DNA of 64,000 nucleotides, taken from assembly GCF_025562715.2 (NCBI RefSeq), contig NZ_JAPFCC010000001.1, positions 4,392,501 through 4,456,500 of the forward strand, read 5' to 3'. This DNA comes from Endozoicomonas gorgoniicola (GTDB lineage Bacteria > Pseudomonadota > Gammaproteobacteria > Pseudomonadales > Endozoicomonadaceae). The position numbers and the translations under genes were made by a program. Under the pieces are notes generated by a model, which saw only the letters and a program-made list of their open reading frames with translations, did no database searches and was not told where the DNA came from. Below are positions 56,150 through 64,000 of the stretch, in pieces (position 1 is the stretch's first letter; each line of letters begins with the position of its first letter).

Positions 56150-56641
56150 TCAGCTGGACTGACCGTCGCTAATGTCAGTCGGTTGAGGTGACTCTTCAGA
56201 TGGCTTCTCAGGTCTGCAGCCAATGGTATAGTCGATGGAAATCATACCACTGCCCCAGAACAGGTTGATCAGCATCATAAGCCCCCATAACTGATGATCG
56301 AGAAATCCTTTCTCCCATAGCAGCGGGTAAGACACTACCGCAATGATATTGAATACGAACAACGCCAGTGCTGCCGGTCGGGTAAACAGTCCCAAAGCTA
56401 TAAGGACTGGCAGGATCAGTTCAGCAGCAGTGCCAGTGCAGGCGGCGATTTTCCAGTTCAGCAGCGGTACCTGATATTCATACTGGAACAGATAAAGTGT
56501 GCTGTCCCAGCTATTGCATTTCACCACCCCGGACTTGAAGAAAGCCCATGCGACCCAGATTCGGGTGAATAAAAGAAATAATGGGATCAATGGCACCGTG
56601 ATGCGCTGGAAAATACTGTCGGTGGTTTTGAGAAGGTTCAA
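56150..56641 (-). CDS. DoxX-family membrane protein of the bufferin operon
   Basis: The 163-residue protein has four membrane helices (LIPLFLLFTRIWVAWAFF, AAELILPVLIALGLFT, LALFVFNIIAVVSYPLL, LWGLMMLINLFWGSGM), the DoxX pattern. It starts with a TTG overlapping the bufC stop, so it is translationally coupled. DoxX genes are regular last members of bufferin operons, where they are thought to help the copper response. Confidence 0.85.
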   Translation of the reverse strand: MNLLKTTDSIFQRITVPLIPLFLLFTRIWVAWAFFKSGVVKCNSWDSTLYLFQYEYQVPLLNWKIAACTGTAAELILPVLIALGLFTRPAALALFVFNIIAVVSYPLLWEKGFLDHQLWGLMMLINLFWGSGMISIDYTIGCRPEKPSEESPQPTDISDGQSS

Positions 56642-57414
56642 TCTGCGTACTCACCCTCAGGCAAACCGTGAATACGGGTAAAAAACTGTTGCCGGATCAG
56701 TTCGCCCAGTAGTGCCAGCATGGAATCATCGGCTTCACCCAGTGGCTGACCTTGCTGGCATAGGCGCATGAGCCCTATCGCAGAAGGGGTTGTTGCGATC
56801 ACCTGCATACCCTCATGACGGTGCTGGATAATGGCCGACTCTGATCGTGTAATATCAACTGACTCAACCTGGTCGCCTGTGATCATCTGCCATAAGCTGG
56901 CAACAGGATATTGCGAGTCGAAGAAATAGACCGGTTCGGCAACTTCAAGTATCAGTTGGCTGAAATTATCTTCGGTGATTCGGGCCAGCTGCTCAAATGG
57001 GAAGTTTGACGCAATGGCAACATGCTGGCTGGCTCTGTCGACCAGCCATTCAAGCCGGGCTAAGTCGGCAATATAAGGCACTGCTGCAATCACCGGGGTT
57101 TGGCTGGAAATTGTATCGACAAAGCGATCACCGTAATCGGTCACGTTCCCTTCCCTCAAAGGTTGGGTCAGGACATACTGGCGGGCGAGTTGGGCAAAGC
57201 ACTCGTCTCCCAGTACAGCCTTGCAACAAGGGTAGGTAGCTTCCAGCACCTCCGACAGGCTGATAATAAAATTATTGCGATATATCTGTATCCGTTGTTC
57301 CGGGCTAAACCGCCCCGCCGCAACCCTCTTGCTGACCGGGCTTGGTCGGTAGTGTAAGGCTTCGGCAAAGTGCTGCTGTAGCTGCTGAAGGTTATCCTGT
57401 TGACGACATCCCAT
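56638..57414 (-). CDS. bufC: BufC-like DUF2063 protein (RiPP recognition partner)
   Basis: I start it at MGCRQQDNLQQLQQHFAEAL (57414), where the DUF2063 domain begins, giving 258 residues; it overlaps the 3' end of bufB by 23 bp. Family blocks are QRIQIYRNNFIISLSEVLEATYP, CKAVLGDECFAQLARQYV and LARLEWLVDRAS. BufC partners the MNIO enzyme BufB and presents the precursor peptide. An in-frame extension to 57531 would read through the bufB coding repeat and is unlikely. Confidence 0.88.
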   Translation of the reverse strand: MGCRQQDNLQQLQQHFAEALHYRPSPVSKRVAAGRFSPEQRIQIYRNNFIISLSEVLEATYPCCKAVLGDECFAQLARQYVLTQPLREGNVTDYGDRFVDTISSQTPVIAAVPYIADLARLEWLVDRASQHVAIASNFPFEQLARITEDNFSQLILEVAEPVYFFDSQYPVASLWQMITGDQVESVDITRSESAIIQHRHEGMQVIATTPSAIGLMRLCQQGQPLGEADDSMLALLGELIRQQFFTRIHGLPEGEYAD

Positions 57415-58294
57415 GGCTTCTCTCCCCAATAAGAATTTTCTCAACAAGAATTTCCTCAACAAGAATTTGTTGCGCTTTGCTGGCTTCGCCGAACAGGATG
57501 TCGAGTTCGGGAATATCCAGGTCCCACTCAATCAGGGTCGGAATACTTCCCAATCGATTCAAATGCTGTCGAACCCACTGGCGATAAAGCTGCCAGACAG
57601 GTTCACTGACCGGACGACTGTGGCTGTCTATCCAGACCTCCCCTTGTTCTAATTGCCTGACGGTAAATCCGGCAAGATGGATCTCTTTGACGGAGTGAGG
57701 GTCAATTGCATCAAGGTAAACCTGGCAATCAAAATCGAGGTTGAAGCTGCTGACATAAATATTGTTGAGATCGAGCAGAAGTCCGCATCCGGTGCGTTTC
57801 TGGACTGAACTCAGAAACGCCCATTCAGGAATCGTTGAGTGGTTAAAGCTCAGGTAGCTGGACGGATTTTCAACCAGTAGCTGGCGGTTCAGGGTTTCCT
57901 GTACCTGCTCGACCTTCAGGCAAAAGTGGGTCAGTGCCTCCTCGGTATAGGGCAGGGGTAGCAGGTCGTTGAAGTACTGTCCATTGACTGAACTCCAGCT
58001 CAGATGTTCGGAAACGGCTACAGGATTAATGTCATCCACTAGCCGCCTGAGTTGAGCCAGATGCTGTTTATCCAGCTTGTCGGTAGAGCCGAGTGACATT
58101 CCGACACCATGGAGGCTGACAGGATAGAGGCTGGCGATATCCCTGAGCTGCTGCCGGGCGACCGAGTGGGGAGTAAAGAAGTTCTCGCTGTGAACTTCCA
58201 GCCAGCCGATCTCTGGCTTCTCAGAAATAAACTGATGGATGTGGGGGGAGCGAAGCCCTAGCCCTACCATCTTGTGAGGGGATAGCTTGCTCAC
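57392..58294 (-). CDS. bufB: BufB-like MNIO (DUF692) iron enzyme
   Basis: The 300-residue protein is a TIM-barrel multinuclear iron-dependent oxidase: VGLGLRSPHIHQFI, WLEVHSENFF, LHGVGMSLGS, DDINPVAVSEHLSWS, LLVENPSSYL, LLDLNNIYVSSFN and LAGFTV hold the expected metal-binding His/Asp/Glu. In the known system it converts precursor cysteines to thiooxazole groups that bind copper. The C-terminus contains a 15-bp triplicated repeat (57427-57472) giving LVEEILVEKILIGE. Confidence 0.92.
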   Translation of the reverse strand: MSKLSPHKMVGLGLRSPHIHQFISEKPEIGWLEVHSENFFTPHSVARQQLRDIASLYPVSLHGVGMSLGSTDKLDKQHLAQLRRLVDDINPVAVSEHLSWSSVNGQYFNDLLPLPYTEEALTHFCLKVEQVQETLNRQLLVENPSSYLSFNHSTIPEWAFLSSVQKRTGCGLLLDLNNIYVSSFNLDFDCQVYLDAIDPHSVKEIHLAGFTVRQLEQGEVWIDSHSRPVSEPVWQLYRQWVRQHLNRLGSIPTLIEWDLDIPELDILFGEASKAQQILVEEILVEKILIGERSHGMSSTG

Positions 58295-58319
58295 AGGTAA
58301 TGATCAGATTGGTAGGTGG

Positions 58320-58589
58320 CTAAGGATTTTTTGATTGGATTGAACCGCCAGTAAGACGATCACACAAGCCTTTTGGAACCATAAGGAAAGCATCTTTCTG
58401 ACTGTCGGTTTTCGATGAACCGGCACAAGAGGTGGTTTTGGTGGCGCAGTCATTTTTGCCTGCTTTTGCTACTCCATAGCACTTTTCTTTTTCTGCGGCT
58501 AACACGTTTGAGGTTGTTAAGGCGGTACCGGCTAGCGCGACCAAGCTGGTTACAGCGGTTGCGAGGGCAATGTTGGTGGCCTTTTTCAT
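58320..58589 (-). CDS. bufA: BufA1-like bufferin precursor (DUF2282)
   Basis: The ATG at 58589, seven bases after ggagg, gives 89 residues. A signal peptide (IALATAVTSLVALAGTALTTSNVLA) precedes a core with four cysteines in the DUF2282 pattern: EKCYGVAKAGKNDCA, TTSCAGSS and a later GLCDRL. Bufferins are exported copper-binding RiPPs. The order bufA-bufB-bufC-doxX on one strand with 25-bp or overlapping junctions marks a single operon. The usual ECF sigma factor gene is not in this window. Confidence 0.9.
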   Translation of the reverse strand: MKKATNIALATAVTSLVALAGTALTTSNVLAAEKEKCYGVAKAGKNDCATKTTSCAGSSKTDSQKDAFLMVPKGLCDRLTGGSIQSKNP

Positions 58590-58654
58590 GCTCACCCCTC
58601 CTACGATACTGTGGAGAATTTTCAGGCAGGTGTCGCTATGAGAATTGACATCCT

Positions 58655-58875
58655 CTCCCTGCTGGTTCGCAGGGAGATTCCTTTACAGGGTGCTACTTTC
58701 TCACGATTTTGCACAGGTTTCTGCTTCATGGGTACGACACACAGGACTTACATTACCTCCACAGACTTTACTTCCCCTCTGCCCGAGGGTAGGTCTACAA
58801 CGAGACGAAAATATCATAGCACATACCAGCCCTGACGGGCTGAAGAAATTCATCTCCCTGCTATTTCGCAGGGAG
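58655..58875. mobile_element. Palindrome-bounded IS605-like remnant or miniature element
   Basis: Two near-identical hairpins, ctccctgc/gcagggag with 6-nt loops (58655-58676 and 58854-58875), bracket about 180 bp without an intact gene. A third hairpin, cagccc/gggctg, lies just inside the second. Such pairs are the usual recognition ends of IS200/IS605 elements and their gene-less derivatives. It lies 65 bp upstream of bufA, so it sits in or near the bufferin promoter. Confidence 0.5.
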
Positions 58876-58966
58876 TTCTCTGAAGCCATGCCTTTCAGTC
58901 ATCAAACTCAATTCATTTTCTGAGAAACATTTCTGCAAAGTGTCCTTAATAGTACTAATCTGTCAA

Positions 58967-59037
58967 GGTTCATCTCAATAATCATAGTCAGTTGTCGTTT
59001 TCTATAACAAGTTTGACCATGGTTATTGAGATGAACC
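58967..59037. repeat. 15-bp inverted repeat with 41-bp spacer
   Basis: The arms ggttcatctcaataa and ttattgagatgaacc are perfect complements, upstream of the giant gene that begins at 59216. It could be a small mobile element remnant or an operator pair. The rest of 58876-59215 shows no gene. Confidence 0.55.
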
Positions 59038-59215
59038 CGCAGGATTATTTTCATTGATGGTTAATGTCGTCCCTATGAGCATCAGTTAATAAACTTTTGA
59101 TTCCATAGGGATATGTCTAAACCCCTTGCAGACCAAGGGGTTAAGGAGGCTGGTCAAGTGATCCACGCTATACACAGGCTAATAGACAAAAACCTAAAAC
59201 ATAATCAGTTTTTTT

Positions 59216-59692
59216 ATGCATATAAAAAATAATCGCATCGTTGCTTCTTTATTATTACCGTTTCATTATAATTTGTGGGCATTGCCCTTAGCTGAAAAAG
59301 CTGAACATGAGCAATGCGAAACGTCTGTGCATTTGTTCTCAGAAAATAATTATATTGTGAAGTACGATTTCCTTAGCTCATTATGTGAACATAAACAAAC
59401 TTACAACTTTTTATTCTCAGATGATAAGTTCGAAGGTTTATTTACACTGTCATTTTCATCTATCTCAGATCGACCCGATCTAAGGGGGACTCTTACAGAC
59501 TCTTTTTATACGGCAAGAGTACATGAATTCTCACTGGTTCCGGGTGCGAACAATACCTATAATTTTACACCAGTTCGGGATTACGGAAAGACTTTCTCCA
59601 TTAACTTATACGACAAAAATCTTTTGTTAAGCCCTGAAAACTCCGGCTTCATAAAGTCAGATTATCATTCAACATCAGTAGTCCTGAATTCA
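59216..59692 (+). pseudogene. Second giant secreted protein gene, N-terminal fragment
   Basis: It starts MHIKNNRIVASLLLPFHYN, a probable signal peptide ending near ALPLA, then reads a mostly beta-type soluble region (HLFSENNYIVKYDFLSS, GLFTLSFSSISDRPD). An IS30 element follows VVLNS. Joining to 60802 across one 7-bp gaattca copy gives VVLNSGVLISPAQ in frame. No recognised domain. Confidence 0.7.
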
Positions 59693-60682
59693 AGTCATAA
59701 GTGCATAACCCATGACTTTTCTTGCATCTATTCCAGTTGACTCTTTAAATGCCTCATAAGGAGTCTTGTAGCCCAGGCACTTTCTTGGCCTGTTGTTCAG
59801 CTTATCCACTGCAATGATGACATCTTTTTCTGTCACGCCATTAAGCTCCATCGACTTGGGGAAATACTGCCTTAGCAAACCATTAGCATTCTCATTCTGG
59901 CCTCTTTCCCAAGAATGGTAGGGGGCAGCAAAGTAGCTGTCACATTTTAAAGCTTTGGCAATTGATTCATGCTGAACAAACTCCTTTCCATTGTCGTATG
60001 TTATTGTCTTTACAAACCTTTTCAGAGGCTTGAGTACGTCAATTATTCCCTGTTTAACCGCTTTTGCCTTCTTGCCTGGTAGAGGGACAGCAAGGCGAAG
60101 CTTGGTTTTTCGTTCATCTAATGTAGCGATGGCTCCTTTATGATTTTTACCTATTACAGTATCAGCTTCCCAGTCACCAACTCGCTCTCTGTTGTTGACC
60201 ACTTCGGGGCGTTCTTCAATGCCAACCCGATTTGGTATACCGGTTCGGTTATGAGCTGAACCGTATCGCTTTCGATAAGTTTTTTTCTGGTGCCTCAAGT
60301 GCTTATAGAGCGAGCCTCCGCGCCGTTTATCATCCGCTACAAATTGATAAATCGTCTCATGATGCAGCTTGATTACACCGTCCTTTTCAAGCCTTCCAGC
60401 CACTTGTTCAGGACTCCAATCTGAACGGATATCGTTTGAAATACGTTGTTTAATGTCGTCTGTCAGCTTAATAGCTTTTGGCTTATCTTTGTGCCGCTGC
60501 CGAGCTGTGCGATTAGCCTGTTGGTGCCTGTACCCTCTTTGCCCTTTATTGCGGTTTACTTCTCGCGACACGGTAGGCTGTGAACGGCCAAGCTTTTTAG
60601 CAATTTTGTTTTGTGAAGTCCCATTTTTGAGTTCAGTTTCGATATAATATCTCTCTTCAGAGCTCAGGTGTGTATAGGCCAT
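59690..60682 (-). CDS. IS30-family transposase
   Basis: The 330-residue transposase has an N-terminal helix-turn-helix (LSSEERYYIETELKNG, QNKIAKKLGRSQPTVSREV) and a DDE domain: Asp in VGDWEADTVIG, Asp in TITYDNGKEFVQH, and Glu in WERGQNENANGLLRQYFP. Its TGA stop (59690-59692) seems to lie in the duplicated target bases rather than in the element. Confidence 0.94.
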   Translation of the reverse strand: MAYTHLSSEERYYIETELKNGTSQNKIAKKLGRSQPTVSREVNRNKGQRGYRHQQANRTARQRHKDKPKAIKLTDDIKQRISNDIRSDWSPEQVAGRLEKDGVIKLHHETIYQFVADDKRRGGSLYKHLRHQKKTYRKRYGSAHNRTGIPNRVGIEERPEVVNNRERVGDWEADTVIGKNHKGAIATLDERKTKLRLAVPLPGKKAKAVKQGIIDVLKPLKRFVKTITYDNGKEFVQHESIAKALKCDSYFAAPYHSWERGQNENANGLLRQYFPKSMELNGVTEKDVIIAVDKLNNRPRKCLGYKTPYEAFKESTGIDARKVMGYALMT

Positions 60683-60794
60683 CCTTGGCTTCCTCTGTAT
60701 GGTTTGGTTGCTTTACAGAATACCCCTGAGTTCTGATTCACTTCAAAGGTTCTGAAACAATCCTCTGGTTACAGAGGTTATGCACTTATGATAC
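59693..60794 (-). mobile_element. IS30-family element (about 1.1 kb)
   Basis: The ends share the inverted repeat tcataagtgcataacc. The direct repeat gaattca at 59686-59692 and 60795-60801 brackets it; the family usually duplicates two or three bases, so part of this match may be pre-existing. The net insertion is 1109 bp. Confidence 0.85.
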
Positions 60795-60801
60795 GAATTC
60801 A

Positions 60802-63800
60802 GGAGTTTTAATTTCTCCTGCCCAATCAGTTAGAACTACAAAGGGAGATTCTGAGTACCCTTTAGTACTATCAAGCAATGCTGAAGGCAGTGTAGACCAC
60901 ACTGTAACAAGCGTGCAATTGAAATTGCTTACTGACGCATATGAACTCCTGAACCCTGACACTATCCTGAAGCTGTATCAAAATAATGATGACAATCTGT
61001 ACATTCCTGATGGCGGTGCATCAACACGTGACCTGTCATTAGCATTAGAAATTATCAAAAATATGATTCCAGTTTCAATACATATAATTTTTAATGAATC
61101 TACAAAAAACAAAATTGACACAATTACACCTGTTTTTAAGTCAGTAGCATCAGAAGTAACACCCATTGAAACATATAGCTTCATTCAAACCACTGAAAAT
61201 ATTTTACGTAGCACCCCTGCTGACAATCGAAAAGAAACGTGGACACTGGTAAAATCAATTTTCCATAGTGCTGAAAATGGAAAGTTGTCCAGGGATCAAA
61301 CTTATCACCTGAAAGTATTGATTCAAATATATATTGAAAACTTGGCAACACACCTCATCAGTAGCAGTAGATACTCGAATGACAGCGTTGACCAACTAGA
61401 AAAACATCAGGAATTTGAATTAACCCAGGACACATTTTTATCCACCGATACAGACAGCACTCTACAAAATACCGAGAAAAAAACACACAGAAACAGGCGA
61501 TCTATTGATATCAAACCGTTAGAGTCTGAAATCAAAAAGGCTGTTGACGATATTGAATCAGAATTATCTTATCTAAAAAATGAAGGCTATAAATCGGCTC
61601 GGGTATTGCAAAATGAGTTCAAAAAGCTGGTTGAGTATTATGAAAAAAATATAGTACCGATGTTAGTGCCTAAAGCAAATACACCCTCCACTCCGGGAAC
61701 AAGCAGTATATTTCTTAATCATTCAGAGGAAAGCTTAAATCCCCACACCAGGCAAGGAGTCCAACAGTCAGGTAATAATGTCATAGTTTCCGGTAAAACA
61801 GAATTTCCCTCAACGGAGCAACCAACAGTCATAACGGAACCTGTAGTGCCGGAACGGACAAAAAACACACATGCAGCTGAACCCGACACAACGGTCAGCC
61901 AGCAAAAAACCGTTCAGCCCTCGGCTCTGTCAAACAGGCTGTCAGAGTACCCTGCTACGTTATCCTCAACAACGATTCAGACCGACGGGATGATTAAGCC
62001 GGAAATAACCAGTTCTACAGCTAGTCCGACAACGGCAGCACCGGAGCAACCAACAGTCATAACGGAACCTGTAGTGCCGGAACAGGCAAAAAACACACAT
62101 GCAGCTGAACCCGACACAACGGTCAGCCAACAAAAAACCGTTCAGCCCTCGACTCTGTCAAACAGGCTGTCAGAGTACCCTGCTACGTTATCCTCAACAA
62201 CGATTCAGACCGACGGGATGATTAAGTCGGAAATAACCAGTTCTACAGCTAGTCCTACAACGGCAGCTAAGTCTTCCACAACTCCGGACATCTCCGTTTC
62301 AATACTCGCACTCAAAAAAATACTCAAGAAAAACAGTAAAAATACATTACTGGGAAGATTAAAAAAAGAGCTGAAATCAGACAATGTCAATATATCAGGA
62401 CGTTATAAAAGCTCTCTTCTGGAATACCTGAATGAAAGCCTGGAACTCTATGAAACAACCATTTTGGTCGAAGCACTTTCTGCGTTTGCCCACGCAATAA
62501 AGGACACCCATCCGGTAGCATCGAATTATTTCGACCAACAGCTATCCACACTACTTAAACAATTAGAGGCTTATCAAGATAGCAAGTCACAAAAAGAACG
62601 AAAAAGACTCAGAAGGTCAATTATAAAAGATTTGCAAGACATTCTTGAAAATTTTATTAAATTTGAAAGTAGTCCGATTAAATATCAAGAACTGGTAGAA
62701 TTCATCAAAGGGTTTGAAGAGCAAAGAAATAATTTTATAACCGAAATGTATGGTGATAGCTTTAATGACCCAGTGATAGAAAAACTGTTTGACAAGTCTA
62801 CAACCTCGGATCAAATAGCATCAAAGATATCAGAATTAAACAATCAAGTTAAAAGTTTTTTAGATAATAATGATTTCTACAATGCTGGAAAAATAACTTT
62901 TACGACTAATGCAGCCATTCTTCAGCTTATTAAAAACACTAAATCTACAACACCCTCGGTAAACTTTGAACCTTTTTATAAGAAATCATTGAAAGTATTG
63001 CTTGAAGATTTCAACAACTTAAAAGATATGCCAATAGCGACTGATGCCGAAAAACAGATCAGCCAGGTGCTTCGTTTCTCCTTTGTTTATGATACGTTTA
63101 TCATCTACAAGGGGTACAACGAAATAGACCCCGGCTTTTGTTTCGCAGACGTTCTTCTTTCAGGTGTTGCAGCTGATAATGAAAACCTGCTCTTAGCTAT
63201 TGATGGATTAGTTAACTCAGTGGTTAATCCGGATAAATACTTCGACAGTATGCCTTTACAAATCAGGCAGATATTCCAGTTTTACTTTATGTCTTTTAAA
63301 GGTAAAATGATTTCTGTTAATGAATTTTTAAAGCACAAGCTGAAGTCTAAAAGCCTTTACATGAATAATAATACCGCCCAAATTCATTCCACGAGAGAAG
63401 CATTAAATGCTGCAGCAGCATCATTTCAATCCATGAATCAACTCATCGACATACTGGTTAAACCTCTGGAGAATCTGCAGCCCGATGAAACTGGCAAAAA
63501 CCAGATGATGATCAGGCCAAAGCCAAACCATGTCGCCTACGCTTTAAGCGAAAAACTGGGTCAACAATCATTTCGAATTATTATTACCGATATACAAACC
63601 AGCACTCACATCATTTACGCAAAAGATCTGGAGGAACTTCGTACCAAAGCACAAGATAAGCTGAAATCGTTCAGGCTGCATTACGAAATAAAAGAAACAC
63701 TTACGTCAGGCAGTAGCTCAGCACCCGGTAAATTGCATGAGTATATGGATATTACTTCTGATGCCATTGACGTGATAAAAGGTTTAACACTACTACCGGG

Positions 63801-64000
63801 CTCGGCTTTGACAATTGAGGATATTGTCACCCATTCTGTGTCAGAACTACCCAGTATAAGCAAGGCGAGAACAGCTGAGTTTGTTAAAAATTACATTCAA
63901 AAAGTCACGTCTACAGAAAACAAAGCGAGACTGAAGAAAGCATCGGTCAGTCACGATTTCTCTGAGCCAGACCAGCAGGTTACGACGTCTGATCCGGTCA
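60802..64000 (+). pseudogene. Second giant protein gene, continuing beyond the window
   Basis: The frame is open for more than 1060 codons to the last base. It reads GVLISPAQSVRTTKGDSEYP, a helical region, a basic THRNRRSID patch near 61490 and a Thr/Pro/Ser-rich linker with a 76-residue tandem repeat (61814-62269). Then come long Lys/Glu/Ile-rich helices and a mixed alpha/beta segment (GKNQMMIRPKPNHVAYALS, FRIIITDIQTSTHIIY). There is no recognised catalytic motif. Size, linker and composition resemble large secreted toxins or effectors, but this is inference. The gene is broken only by the IS30 element. Confidence 0.7.
61814..62269 (+). repeat. 228-bp tandem repeat, two copies (76 residues each)
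   Basis: Copy 1 is 61814-62041 and copy 2 is 62042-62269, with only a handful of differences. The unit begins EQPTVITEPVVPE and contains LSNRLSEYPATLSSTTIQT; it is Thr/Pro/Ser-rich. The unit length is a multiple of three. Confidence 0.93.

Noticed and set aside
61814..62269. Repeat considered as a CRISPR array or recombination site
   Set aside because: There are only two long coding units without spacers.
1..64000. tRNA, rRNA and CRISPR loci
   Set aside because: No cloverleaf-type sequence, rRNA segment or repeat-spacer array was found by eye; a covariance-model search would be decisive.

Overview
The window looks like a chromosome segment of a marine gammaproteobacterium of the Endozoicomonas type. 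This is inferred from the mix of ordinary gammaproteobacterial housekeeping genes (ilvIH, ilvC/ilvY, mrcB, pssA, alaE, moeB, gcvH, msrPQ), very large AT-rich effector-like genes, an OTU-type cysteine protease and heavy IS load. No rRNA, tRNA or CRISPR array was seen.

Layout. 0-9.4 kb: msrQ and msrP, separated by an orphan secreted protein and a BLUF photoreceptor; then a group II intron inserted just behind the pssA terminator, itself carrying an IS200-type element; then pssA, glsA and mtnN. 9.4-14.5 kb: three orphan genes (two secreted, one large membrane-anchored) around the first of three identical IS66-family elements. 14.5-21.5 kb: branched-chain amino acid block, with ilvC and its divergent activator ilvY, the alanine exporter alaE and ilvIH, interrupted by an ISL3 element. 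21.8-26.6 kb: DUF4124 protein, yqcC, TPR lipoprotein, mrcB, a P-loop kinase and a TfoX C-domain protein. 26.6-31.3 kb: a maltose-acetyltransferase-like gene split by an IS1634 element and bracketed by 60-bp direct repeats, then moeB, gcvH and a DinB-like protein. 31.3-36 kb: OlsF-like acyltransferase, DoxX, YHS, ATP-grasp and DedA genes. 36-45.2 kb: subtilase, a TonB receptor-YfiR-hybrid kinase operon, and an acyl-CoA dehydrogenase of the DmdC type.

45.3-64 kb is an IS-riddled accessory region. A truncated OTU protease gene abuts IS66 copy 2. On the other side lies a gene whose retained part encodes 1286 residues. It is broken by an ISNCY-type element and by IS66 copy 3, and its frame is exactly restored when elements and target duplications are removed. 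Next comes a bufferin-type operon (bufA-bufB-bufC-doxX) with a palindrome-bounded IS605-like remnant upstream. The window ends in a second giant gene, split by an IS30 element, that stays open to the last base and carries a 76-residue tandem repeat. Insertion target duplications are visible for most elements. IS66 copy 2 is the exception and looks like a recombination product that deleted the 5' ends of two neighbouring genes.

In functional terms the core genes cover branched-chain amino acid synthesis, periplasmic methionine-sulfoxide repair, phosphatidylserine and ornithine-lipid synthesis and peptidoglycan synthesis. The accessory part looks like decaying host-interaction genes next to a copper-type RiPP operon.
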